This document shows, piece after piece, positions 17,406 to 26,391 of a stretch of 46,619 nt of DNA. The notes under the pieces are model-generated. The model was not told the origin of the DNA. It was given only the letters and a program-made list of their open reading frames with translations, and did no database searches. Both the position numbers and the translations under genes were made by a program. Every line of letters starts with the position of its first letter. Within the stretch, counting starts at the first letter, position 1. The DNA lies in NCBI GenBank assembly GCA_001443375.1, contig LDXM01000015.1:14376-60994 (forward strand). The letters are read 5' to 3'. Origin of the DNA: Chloroflexi bacterium CSP1-4 (lineage in GTDB: Bacteria > Chloroflexota > Limnocylindria > Limnocylindrales > CSP1-4).

Positions 17406-17409
17406 GCCG

Positions 17410-17814
17410 TCAGTCGTGGCTCAGGTCGTCCTCGTAGAAGACGCACTGGTTGAAGCGCGCCGAGAGGCAGATGTCCGCGACGTAGCTGTGCTCGAGGTGG
17501 ACGCCGCCGCGGAGCTGGCAGCGGCTGACATTCGTCTCCTGGCGCATGAGCGCCTTCAGCAGGTGGGGCGCCTGGATGGGGATCGCGCCGCGCACGCCGG
17601 TCATGTAGTAATGCGGGCAGACGTTGCGCCGCAGGTTCGGCAGGCCGAAACCGAAGCGGGGCATCGCGGGCAGCCCCGCTGCGGGCCGCGCGGCGAGGAT
17701 GCCCAGGGCGGCCGGAGTGGCACGGGCGATCGGGCCCGGCGGCGGGGGCGGCGGGCGGCGCTGGCCGAACCCACCGCTCGAGGCGCGGGCCGGCTTGCGC
17801 AACGGTGACTCCAT
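17410..17814 (-). CDS. Small Cys-containing protein of unknown function heading the folate operon
   Basis: Not recognised. ATG 17814 is chosen because a strong ribosome-binding site (gggaggtg) lies four bases ahead; the open frame continues to 17982 without support. The product has 134 residues. Residues 1-50 are basic and Pro/Gly-rich (a run of six Pro) and look disordered. From about residue 65 the sequence looks folded: LRRNVCPHYYMTGVRGA, then SRCQLRGGVHLEHSY and ADICLSARFNQCVFYED. The four Cys residues with nearby His could bind a metal or Fe-S centre (inference). The stop is four bases before folC, so it is very probably co-expressed with the folate genes. A -10-like TAACCT lies on the minus strand at 17858-17863. 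Confidence 0.78.
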   Translation of the reverse strand: MESPLRKPARASSGGFGQRRPPPPPPGPIARATPAALGILAARPAAGLPAMPRFGFGLPNLRRNVCPHYYMTGVRGAIPIQAPHLLKALMRQETNVSRCQLRGGVHLEHSYVADICLSARFNQCVFYEDDLSHD

Positions 17815-17965
17815 CGCACCTCCCTCGTCGGTCCCGCACGGGGCCAAACTGCCCCACAGGTTACACCGGGTCGGGTCGCCGCGACCGCCCCGAGGACCTC
17901 CGCGCCGGCCGACCACGGAGCCGTCAGGACCGCGCCGGGTGGCGACCGTGCGAGAATGCGAGGGC

Positions 17966-19168
17966 ATGTCCGACGCGAGCAAGCGCCCCCGCCGAGCCGA
18001 TCCGCGTCTAGCCGCCCCCCGGCGACCGCAGCCGCCCGTCGTCCGCCGCTCTCAGATCCACGGTCGCTATGCGCCACCCAGCGCGGAGCGCCTGACGCGC
18101 CACAAGCCGGTCGGGAAGCGCGGCCGCCTGCCCGCCGCGGCGCGCGCTCTCCTGCTGGTGGCCGTGGTCGCCCTGGCCGGCTCGGTGGCGCTCGGTGCCA
18201 CGGGCGCCCTGGGCACTGCCGTGGCCAACCTCGGCGATGCCATCGGCGGCCTCATGGGCGGCCTGACGGGCGCCTCACCGTCGCCCACCTCCACCGAGAA
18301 CCTGCCCGAGTCGGCGCCGCGCCTCGACCAGCCCACCGCCGCCTGGACGAACCAGCCGGCGACCGACGTCCGGGGCCTGCTGCCCAGCGGCACGGCCGGC
18401 TCGCCCGACCTGAAGATCCTCGTCTACGTGGGCGACATCAAGGCCGTCGAGCTACCGGTGCCGCGCACGGCCGACTTCTTCGTACCGGCCGTGCCGCTGC
18501 AGAAGGGCTGGAACGAGATCAGCGCGGCCCTCGTCGGCCCCGACGGCGAAGGGCCGCGTTCCGCGCCCATCCGCGTCGCCTTCGATAACGTGCCGCCGGC
18601 CCTCACGATCAGCGCACCGAAGGACGAGAGCCCGGTCGCCGGCGACACGGTCACCGTGACCGGCAAGACGCAGGTCGGCTCGACGGTCCGCGTGCGCAAC
18701 GAGAACACCGGTGGCACGGCCGTCGTCCTCGCCGAGGACGGGACGTTCAGCGTCGAGATCTCCGTCGGCGACGGCACGAACGGCCTGACCGTGACCGCCG
18801 AGGACCCGGCCGGCAACAGCACCGTCAAGATCGTCTCGGTCGTGCGCGGCAGCGGGGAGCTGACGACGAGGCTGACGCTCTCCGCCGCGCGCGTCGCGCT
18901 CGAAGACCTGCCCGCGACGATGACCATCACCGTGACGGTCATCGATGTCGGCGGCGTGCCGGTGGAGGGCGCGATGGTCACCTTCAGCATCTCCCCACCG
19001 GGGTTGCCCACGTCCACCTTCGAGGCGGTCACCTCGAACGGGGTCGCCACCTGGTCCGTGACGATCCCGCGCGACGGGGCGACGATGGGCGTCGGCTTCG
19101 TCACCGCCCGCGTCGTGCTGGCCGACGGCCGGACGATAACCACCTCGGACGGGTTCTCGATCGTGTAG
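17966..19168 (+). CDS. Membrane-anchored Ig-like (bacterial Big-type) domain protein
   Basis: Protein of 400 residues with a basic N-terminus (about 1-60), one membrane segment (about 66-92, LLLVAVVALAGSVALGA region), a Ser/Thr/Pro linker and two or three beta-rich Ig-like domains. The middle domain has the repeat-type signature PPALTISAPKDESPVAGDT with TVTAEDPAGNSTV, typical of extracellular Ig-like folds; the last resembles invasin/Big-1 domains with ITVTVIDVGGVPVEGAMV. It is probably displayed outside the cell for adhesion or as a structural part. ATG 17966 is chosen because coding signal starts there; the longer open frame upstream antisense to the Cys-containing gene is a shadow. Confidence 0.78.
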   Translation: MSDASKRPRRADPRLAAPRRPQPPVVRRSQIHGRYAPPSAERLTRHKPVGKRGRLPAAARALLLVAVVALAGSVALGATGALGTAVANLGDAIGGLMGGLTGASPSPTSTENLPESAPRLDQPTAAWTNQPATDVRGLLPSGTAGSPDLKILVYVGDIKAVELPVPRTADFFVPAVPLQKGWNEISAALVGPDGEGPRSAPIRVAFDNVPPALTISAPKDESPVAGDTVTVTGKTQVGSTVRVRNENTGGTAVVLAEDGTFSVEISVGDGTNGLTVTAEDPAGNSTVKIVSVVRGSGELTTRLTLSAARVALEDLPATMTITVTVIDVGGVPVEGAMVTFSISPPGLPTSTFEAVTSNGVATWSVTIPRDGATMGVGFVTARVVLADGRTITTSDGFSIV

Positions 19169-19170
19169 GG

Positions 19171-19186
19171 CGGCGCCTCAGCGCCG
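19171..19186. terminator. Short hairpin between convergent genes
   Basis: cggcgc, loop ctca, gcgccg: a six-base perfect stem just after the Ig-like gene stop and overlapping the last codons of the opposite gene. It could end transcription in either direction, but no T-tract is present. Confidence 0.3.
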
Positions 19187-19432
19187 GGGCGGGACCAGCG
19201 TGAAGAGCCCCTCGCGGACCGGCGGCACGGCCCGCCCTTCCCAGCAGGGCCGGATCTCGTCGGCGCGGATCGCCCCGCGATGCGGATCGAGGCTGCATAC
19301 GCCGAGGTTCGCGGCGACACCGCGGCGGAAGTGGAGGCAGGTGGCGCAGCACGTCGAGGAACGCGAACAGACCCAGCAGCGGGACGCCTCCGGCTGGGGG
19401 GTGCCGCAGTGCGGGCACCGCCAGTTCGCCAT
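19178..19432 (-). CDS. Small zinc-ribbon protein of unknown function
   Basis: Protein of 84 residues with nine Cys. It opens with a rubredoxin-like knuckle WRCPHCGTPQPEAS then CWVC, a second group TCCATCLHFR, and later GVCSLD and PCWEG. Two zinc sites are likely (inference from the paired CxxC spacing). ATG 19432 has no ribosome-binding site but a minus-strand TACACT box six bases upstream, supporting this start and leaderless transcription. It faces the Ig-like gene tail to tail. No function can be given; proteins of this type often act as redox or protein-binding adaptors. Confidence 0.75.
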   Translation of the reverse strand: MANWRCPHCGTPQPEASRCWVCSRSSTCCATCLHFRRGVAANLGVCSLDPHRGAIRADEIRPCWEGRAVPPVREGLFTLVPPRR

Positions 19433-19438
19433 GGCCGG

Positions 19439-19444
19439 AGTGTA
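19439..19444 (-). promoter_or_regulatory. -10 element of a probably leaderless promoter (zinc-ribbon gene)
   Basis: On the minus strand TACACT is followed by six bases and the ATG at 19432, the fourth exact case of TANNNT-N6-ATG in the window. Confidence 0.58.
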
Positions 19445-19498
19445 GCTGCGAGTGCGCCGGTGCGCACGTCCCTTTTTCGTGCGGCGGGCCGACGCCCG

Positions 19499-19831
19499 CT
19501 ACGCCGGATCGAGGTGCGGCAGCAGCTTCGCGGCCAGGTCGTCCCTGCGCCGGAAACCGATCACCCGTTCCACCTCATGGCCACCCTTGAAGAGCACCAG
19601 GGTGGGGATCGAGAAGATGGCGAAACGGGCGGCGGTGGCGACGTTCTCGTCGATGTCGAGCTTGGCCACGGTCAGCCTGTCGCCGAGCTCGCGGCCGAGG
19701 GCCTCGACGACCGGCGAGACGAGCCGGCACGGGCCGCACCAGGGCGCCCAGAAGTCGACCAGGACGGGCCGCCCGGCGGCCAACACATCGTCGGCAAAGG
19801 AGTCGTCGGTGACCTCGATCGGCTCGCCCAT
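19499..19831 (-). CDS. trxA: Thioredoxin
   Basis: Cytoplasmic dithiol oxidoreductase of 110 residues with the full thioredoxin fold and the active site FWAPWCGPCRLV (Cys at about 32 and 35), the cis-Pro in FSIPTLVLFKGG and the buried-Asp segment VAKLDIDEN. Length is standard. It starts 11 bases after the stop of the PASTA kinase gene and so is probably co-transcribed with it, an arrangement not typical for trxA. Confidence 0.95.
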   Translation of the reverse strand: MGEPIEVTDDSFADDVLAAGRPVLVDFWAPWCGPCRLVSPVVEALGRELGDRLTVAKLDIDENVATAARFAIFSIPTLVLFKGGHEVERVIGFRRRDDLAAKLLPHLDPA

Positions 19832-19842
19832 CGCGCCGCTGC

Positions 19843-21675
<1,833 letters not shown>

Positions 21676-21730
21676 CCGTGACCCCTTTCCCAGGCTCAGC
21701 CGCGCCGGCTCGGTCCGGACGCCCGGTCGC

Positions 21731-22612
21731 TCAGTGGAGGTCGAGGCCGGCGAGGTAGCGCCGGAACTCGGGGCCGATCTCGGGCCGCTCCAGGGCGAGC
21801 TCCACGGAGGCCTTCAACCAGCCCATGGTGGTGCCGGCATCGTAGCGCACGCCCTCGAAGGCATAGCCGTAGACGGACTGCTCCTGCATCAGCGCCTGGA
21901 TGGCATCGGTGAGCTGGATCTCGCCGCCCGCGCCGCGCGGTGTCTGCTCCAGCTTCTCGAAGATCTTCGGCGTCAGCACGTAGCGCCCGATGATGGCCAG
22001 GTCGCTGGGCGCCGCCTCCGGCGTCGGCTTCTCGACGAGCCCGCGCAGCTTGTGCAGGCGGGGGTCGCCATGATCGGACGCGTCGGGGTCGGGGTCGATG
22101 ACCCCGTAGCGGCTGGTGTCCTCGTGGGGCACCTGCATGACCGCCACGCACGAGGCGTGGGTCTGCCCGTAGGCGTGGATGAGCTGGCCGATGCACGGCC
22201 GCTGGGCGACCACGACGTCGTCGGAGAGGATGACCGCGAAGGGCTCGTGGCCGACCAGCTCGCGCGCCATGAGCACCGCGTGGCCGAGGCCGAGCTGCTC
22301 CTTCTGGCGCACGTAGCTGACCTGCGCGAGGTCGCTGATGTGGCGCACCTTGCGCAGCGTCTCGATCTCGCCGCGCGCCTCGAGCAGCGACTCCAGCTCG
22401 AACGAGGAGTCGAAGTGGTCCTCGATGGCCCGCTTCTGGCTGCTCGTGACGATGATGACCTGCTCGATCCCAGCCGCCACGGCCTCCTCGACCGCGTACT
22501 GGATGACCGGCTTGTCGACGAGCGGCAGCATCTCCTTGGGCGACGCCTTCGTGGCCGGCAGGAAGCGGGTGCCCCACCCGGCGGCGGGGAAGACGGCTTT
22601 GCGGACGCGCAT
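21731..22612 (-). CDS. galU: UTP-glucose-1-phosphate uridylyltransferase
   Basis: Cytoplasmic nucleotidyltransferase of 293 residues that makes UDP-glucose for glycans and polysaccharides. The N-terminal AVFPAAGWGTRFLPATKASP and EMLPLVDKPVIQYAVEEA are the GalU signature; VIIVTSSQKRAIEDHFD, FAVILSDDVV and the sugar-binding GLVEKPTPEAAPS follow. ATG 22612 has gaggt upstream and a TATACT -10 box at 22670-22675 (minus strand). It precedes the PASTA kinase gene by 55 bases on the same strand, so UDP-glucose supply and wall sensing may be co-regulated (inference). Confidence 0.95.
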   Translation of the reverse strand: MRVRKAVFPAAGWGTRFLPATKASPKEMLPLVDKPVIQYAVEEAVAAGIEQVIIVTSSQKRAIEDHFDSSFELESLLEARGEIETLRKVRHISDLAQVSYVRQKEQLGLGHAVLMARELVGHEPFAVILSDDVVVAQRPCIGQLIHAYGQTHASCVAVMQVPHEDTSRYGVIDPDPDASDHGDPRLHKLRGLVEKPTPEAAPSDLAIIGRYVLTPKIFEKLEQTPRGAGGEIQLTDAIQALMQEQSVYGYAFEGVRYDAGTTMGWLKASVELALERPEIGPEFRRYLAGLDLH

Positions 22613-22669
22613 CGGACCTCGTTGCGGCGGAGGGGCTGGTCACGGCGGAGGGGCCGGGACGGCGGCCGC

Positions 22670-22675
22670 AGTATA
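22670..22675 (-). promoter_or_regulatory. -10 element upstream of galU
   Basis: The minus strand reads TATACT, five of six matches to the TATAAT consensus, about 57 bases before the galU ATG. No convincing -35 box is seen. Confidence 0.45.
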
Positions 22676-22747
22676 GCGCCGAGGGCCGTCGGCCCGGCCC
22701 TCAGCCCTGGGAGCCGACGAGGAGCCGCCGCTCCCCGCCGGACGGCG

Positions 22748-23809
22748 TCACCGGCCCTCGGTGGCCCCGGCAGCGGGGGCGCGCTCCGTTCGACCCGTAC
22801 GCAGGACGACCTGCGTGAAGGGGATGCGGATCTCCCGGAAGACCTCGATGGAGACGAGGAAGCCGGCGAAGAGGAAGACCACGCCGAGGAACTTGCCCAG
22901 CTGGAAGAAGGCCGTCACGTCGAAGCGATTGAGGCTGTCGGTGACGCTCGGGATGAAGGCGCCGATGGCGATGAGGATCGTCGCCGGGACGCGGCTGTGG
23001 ACGCGGCCCGCCCGCATCGCCCGCCACGTCCCCGGCAGCGAGGCCACGAAGTTGACGGTGATGGCGATGGGTGAGATGAGCAGGCTGAAGAGGAACTCGT
23101 CGAACTTCTGGCCCGGGTCGAGGGAATAGGCGAGCAGCCGTTGCTTGGGCATGAAGACGTAGGTCGAGAAGATGGCGCCAAGGATGAGCGCGATGCCGCC
23201 GGTGACGTTCATGAACGGGGTCAGCAGGCGCAGCGTGCCGGGGAAGAGGTCCGCCACGGGGACGCCCGTCGACGTGTCGAGGGCGTAGCCGGGCGGCGCC
23301 AGCGTCGTGGTCACCATGAGCATGACGCTCAGCAGCGTGGCGCCCACGACGGCCAGCGCGGCGAGGATCGGCCAGCGTTCGTTGGCGAAGTAGGTCTCGA
23401 CGGCCACGGCCAGGGCAAGGATGCCCGCGCCGATGAAGTAGATGACGGGCGCGCTGCCCGCATCCGGGTAGTCGTAGCGTCGCTGGGTGAGGAACGTGAA
23501 GAGGCCCGCCAGCAGCAGGCTGAGGGCGAAGGCATACCCGAAGCGCGTGCGGCCGAGCAGGAAGGCCGTGCCCAGGCCCAGCCAGCCGGCGGTCCAGACC
23601 GCGCCGGTGAGGTACCAGGTGCGATAGAGCGCCTCGTTCCAGCCGGCCGCGGCGGCGATCGCCTCGCTGCCTGCGGCGATGCCGTAGAAGAGCATGCCGG
23701 CGGCCCAGATGAGCTGGAAGGCATGCCGCCGCTCCCGCCACTGGTCGAGCAGGGCCAGGGAGAAGAAGAGCGCCAGGACCGCGGTCGCGGCGGGGAGGAC
23801 GGCGGTCAT
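22748..23809 (-). CDS. Polytopic membrane protein of unknown family, paralogue A
   Basis: Not recognised. Protein of 353 residues with about nine or ten hydrophobic segments and short loops. It is a clear paralogue of the gene that precedes it: roughly half of positions match over the whole length. Strings kept in both include FDQWRERR/LDQWRERR, LIWA.GML, GAVW.AGWLGLGTAFLL, TRFGYAFA, RRYDYPD, YVFMPK, NFVASLPG, HSRVPATILIAIG and GFLVSIEVF.EIRIPFT. The last two, near the C-terminus, suggest a functional core with conserved charges inside the membrane. The start lies ten bases after the paralogue's stop, so both form an operon led by a BldC-like regulator. Transport, sensing or membrane-enzyme roles are all possible. 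Confidence 0.85.
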   Translation of the reverse strand: MTAVLPAATAVLALFFSLALLDQWRERRHAFQLIWAAGMLFYGIAAGSEAIAAAAGWNEALYRTWYLTGAVWTAGWLGLGTAFLLGRTRFGYAFALSLLLAGLFTFLTQRRYDYPDAGSAPVIYFIGAGILALAVAVETYFANERWPILAALAVVGATLLSVMLMVTTTLAPPGYALDTSTGVPVADLFPGTLRLLTPFMNVTGGIALILGAIFSTYVFMPKQRLLAYSLDPGQKFDEFLFSLLISPIAITVNFVASLPGTWRAMRAGRVHSRVPATILIAIGAFIPSVTDSLNRFDVTAFFQLGKFLGVVFLFAGFLVSIEVFREIRIPFTQVVLRTGRTERAPAAGATEGR

Positions 23810-23819
23810 GGCAGGATCC

Positions 23820-24857
23820 TCAGGCCCCCGGTCGGCGCGCCAGCACGAGACGGGTGAACGGGATCCGGATCTCCTGGAAGACCTCGATCGAGACGAGGAA
23901 GCCGGTGAAGAGGAAGATCACGCCGAGGAGCTCCCCGACGAAGAAGCCGCTGGTGGCCCCGAAGCGGTTCGCGCCGCTGGTGATGGCCGGGATCAGGCCG
24001 CCGATGGCGATCAGGATCGTGGCCGGGACACGCGAGTGGAGCCGCCCGCGCACGAGCGCGAGTGCGGCGCCGGGGAGCGAGGCGACGAAGTTGACGGGAA
24101 CGGCCACCACGGCGACCACCAGCATGGCCATGAGGGCGGGGCCACGCCGGCCGGCCAGCGAGTAGCGGATGACGCGCCGCTTGGGCATGAAGACGTAGGC
24201 GCTGTAGAGCGCGCCGAGCGTCAGGGAGAACGCCCCGGTGATATTGAAGAACGGCGTGAGCAGCCGCAGGTAGCCAGGGAAGAGGTCGCCCGTGGGGATG
24301 TGCGTGGCGGGGTCCACCACCCAGCCCGGTGCCGCCAGGTCCGCCGTCAGCGCCATGACCGCCGAGACGATCGTGCCACCGATGATCACCGCTCCGGCGA
24401 GGCGCGCCCAGGCGTCGCTCCCGCGGGCCACGAGCACCACGATGGCGACCGCCATCGCGAGCGCCACGCCCGCGTAGAGGTAGGGTGCGACACCGCTGTC
24501 GGGGTAGTCGTACCTGCGCCAGGTGAGGAAGGTGAAGAGGCCGGCCAGGACGAGCGAGAACGCGAAGGCGTAGCCGAAGCGCGTCTTGGCCAGCAGGAAG
24601 GCCGTACCCAGGCCCAGCCACCCCGCGACCCAGACGGCGCCGATCAGGTACCAGGCGCGGTACAGGGGCTCGCTCCAGCCGGCGAAGCCGCCCAGGAACT
24701 CCGTGCCCGCCGAGAGCGCGTACCAGAGCATCCCGAGGGCCCAGATCAGCTGGTAGGGACGCCGTCGCTCGCGCCACTGGTCGAACAGGAAGGCGGCGAA
24801 CACGAAGCTCAGCACACTGGAACCCAGCGGCAGCACGACGTTGGGATCGATATTCAT
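23820..24857 (-). CDS. Polytopic membrane protein of unknown family, paralogue B
   Basis: Not recognised. Protein of 345 residues with the same pattern of about nine or ten membrane segments as the downstream paralogue and the same conserved strings (FDQWRERR, GAVWVAGWLGLGTAFLL, RRYDYPDSG, YVFMPKRR, HSRVPATILIAIGG, GFLVSIEVFQEIRIPFT). Its ATG at 24857 overlaps the stop of the HTH regulator gene as ATGA, showing tight coupling. The two proteins differ most at the N-terminus and in the loop after segment five. Side-by-side paralogues of equal size suggest a heterodimer (inference). No cofactor-binding, ATPase or retinal-lysine motif was seen. Confidence 0.85.
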   Translation of the reverse strand: MNIDPNVVLPLGSSVLSFVFAAFLFDQWRERRRPYQLIWALGMLWYALSAGTEFLGGFAGWSEPLYRAWYLIGAVWVAGWLGLGTAFLLAKTRFGYAFAFSLVLAGLFTFLTWRRYDYPDSGVAPYLYAGVALAMAVAIVVLVARGSDAWARLAGAVIIGGTIVSAVMALTADLAAPGWVVDPATHIPTGDLFPGYLRLLTPFFNITGAFSLTLGALYSAYVFMPKRRVIRYSLAGRRGPALMAMLVVAVVAVPVNFVASLPGAALALVRGRLHSRVPATILIAIGGLIPAITSGANRFGATSGFFVGELLGVIFLFTGFLVSIEVFQEIRIPFTRLVLARRPGA

Positions 24858-25525
24858 CCTTCTCCACTCCCAGCTGCCACCGCGGCGGCGAAGATCACCA
24901 CGAGCCGATCGAGCAGCATCGCGGACCGTTCATACAGGTCGCTGACCTCGGCCGCGGTGAGGTTCCGCCGGCGGCCGATCCGCGCGATCTCGGCCAGGAA
25001 GGGCCGGCGGGCCGACATGAACGCCTCGATCGCCTCCGGCAGCCCGATCGGCCGGGCGGCCAGCCCGCTCGCCAGCTCCAGGGTGCTCTGGCGCGCCTCA
25101 TCTTCGGCCTTCGAGCGCTGCGCCTCCGACGCGCCGTCCACGAAGTCGACGAGCGCCTCGACCAGCCGGCGCCCGGCCGCCCGGAAGGCTTCGCGATCGG
25201 CCTCATCGGGGGCCACGGCGGTCATCAGCCCGCTCGTGCCGGGCCGCGCATAGCGCCGCTGGTAGGCGTCGTGGAGCCGTTCCCTCGAGGGTCCCAGGCG
25301 GATGGGCGGGCGGTCCCGGGGCGCCGTCCGCTGGCTGACCAGCCGGTCGATGGCGCGGCCGGAAAAGCGCCGGTGGCCGCCGGGCGTCGTGAAGCTCTCG
25401 ATACGGCCGCGATCCGCCCAGCGCCGCAGCGTGTCGGGATCCACGCCGAGCCGTCTGCTGGCGGCGCCGACCGACAGCCACTCCGACGGCGATCCGATCG
25501 CCGGGACGGCGGTGGGCACGGGCAT
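24854..25525 (-). CDS. BldC/MerR-like helix-turn-helix regulator with helical C-terminal domain
   Basis: Regulator of 223 residues. Residues about 16-62 form a MerR/excisionase-type winged helix with LSVGAASRRLGVDPDTLRR and the wing motif TPGGHRRFS, as in BldC and CarH/LitR proteins. The rest is an all-helical domain of about 120 residues (LVEALVDFVDGASEAQR, AIEAFMSARRPFLAEIA) that lacks the B12-binding motif of CarH and faintly resembles RsbRD or globin-like sensor helices (low confidence). ATG 25525 follows a strong ggaggagg. Its stop overlaps the first of two membrane-protein genes. It probably controls its own operon; a decamer direct repeat lies upstream. Confidence 0.82.
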   Translation of the reverse strand: MPVPTAVPAIGSPSEWLSVGAASRRLGVDPDTLRRWADRGRIESFTTPGGHRRFSGRAIDRLVSQRTAPRDRPPIRLGPSRERLHDAYQRRYARPGTSGLMTAVAPDEADREAFRAAGRRLVEALVDFVDGASEAQRSKAEDEARQSTLELASGLAARPIGLPEAIEAFMSARRPFLAEIARIGRRRNLTAAEVSDLYERSAMLLDRLVVIFAAAVAAGSGEG

Positions 25526-25568
25526 CGAACGCCTCCTCCGCGCAGGGTCGTTAGGGCAGCGTCCCGCG

Positions 25569-25588
25569 AATCTGGGTAAATCTAGGTA
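25569..25588. promoter_or_regulatory. Decamer direct repeat upstream of the HTH regulator
   Basis: aatctgggta is followed directly by aatctaggta (nine of ten identical), 44 bases before the regulator start. It is an AT-richer patch in a very GC-rich stretch. Repeats at one helical turn are a common binding layout for BldC-like proteins, so this is a candidate autoregulatory operator overlapping the promoter (inference). Confidence 0.5.
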
Positions 25589-25655
25589 CGATGCGGGATG
25601 CGCGGAGCATATGGGCCGTGCGGCCAGCCTGTCAATCCGATTTCGGGAACAGGCC

Positions 25656-26000
25656 TCAGGCCGGCACGAACTCGTGCGCCGCCCGGTGTTCGCCGTCGCA
25701 CAGGCCCCAGCGCACCGCCTCGCCGGGTAGCGCCACCGGGCGCATCAGCTCGCGCACGGCGGAGAGCCGGCAGAGGTAGTGACCGCGCGCGCGGGCCCAG
25801 GCGCGGAAGCAGGCCGGGTCGGCGTGGAACTGGTGCGGGCCGGGGTTGAGGGGGGCGGAGCTGGCCCAGCTCGGGGGTGTTTCGACCGAGAAGGCGTCCA
25901 TGATCGAGACCCGGAAGGGCGTGACCGCGATCGACTCGCCGCAACCGGCACAACGGATCGCGTCCGTGTCGCTGAAGACGGTGGGGATCCGGATGCCCAT
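25656..26000 (-). CDS. Small metal-binding protein of unknown function
   Basis: Not recognised. Of the open frame reaching 26168, only the part from ATG 26000 is supported: ggtggga lies a few bases ahead and a TACAAT -10 box at 26038-26043. The 114-residue product has a CAGC knuckle near residue 17, a beta segment with ITPFRVSIMD-like character (here VTPFRVSIMDAFSVE), then HQFHADPACFRAWARARGHYLC, and CDGEH near the end. The Cys/His spacing suggests one zinc site formed by CxxC plus the HADPAC group. It reads away from the TasA-like gene. Confidence 0.68.
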   Translation of the reverse strand: MGIRIPTVFSDTDAIRCAGCGESIAVTPFRVSIMDAFSVETPPSWASSAPLNPGPHQFHADPACFRAWARARGHYLCRLSAVRELMRPVALPGEAVRWGLCDGEHRAAHEFVPA

Positions 26001-26037
26001 GATCCCACCGCCGCGGAAAGTCTTCGCCACGCGCCGG

Positions 26038-26043
26038 ATTGTA
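26038..26043 (-). promoter_or_regulatory. -10 element of the small metal-binding protein gene
   Basis: The minus strand reads TACAAT about 37 bases before the ATG at 26000, leaving a leader of about 30 bases with a ggtggga ribosome-binding site. Confidence 0.5.
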
Positions 26044-26391
26044 GCGGGCGCTCGCGGCGCGGGTCGGGCACGGCTGGTGCCCCCAAGGGGGCGTGGGGAC
26101 CCGCCAAACAACCGAAGCTCTCGCGTACTACGCGGGCTGATGCCGCTCCGCGGCTCCGCGAGGTTCATCAGCAGCGACCACCGCGGCGCTCGTCAAGGCC
26201 GTCCGCGAGCAGCTCTTGGGCGCATCGGTGGCAGCGCTGCCGAGGAGGTGAGCCCGGCCCTGCTGATGGCAGGCTGACGGATCAGGAGATGTCGCTGACC
26301 GAGCCCCTGGCCGCTCGACCCGGGAAAACCCTATCGGACACCCTGGCGACTCACTCTGGTGGCGAGACGGTCGGTCGGCCAGGCTTGAGTC
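26044..26391. other. Intergenic region without a supported gene
   Basis: This gap lies between the divergent metal-binding and TasA-like genes. Open frames across it are Arg/Pro/Ser-rich shadows with no domain. A small perfect hairpin (ccccc, aa, ggggg) is visible near 26080. No tRNA, mobile-element end or clear promoter for the TasA-like gene was found. Confidence 0.5.

Noticed and set aside
22748-24857. Microbial or heliorhodopsin identity for the twin membrane proteins
   Set aside because: Segment number is too high, and no retinal-binding lysine motif in a last helix is seen.
24854-25525. B12-binding photoreceptor (CarH/LitR) identity for the HTH regulator
   Set aside because: The DNA-binding part fits, but the C-terminal domain lacks the cobalamin-binding motif and is too short.
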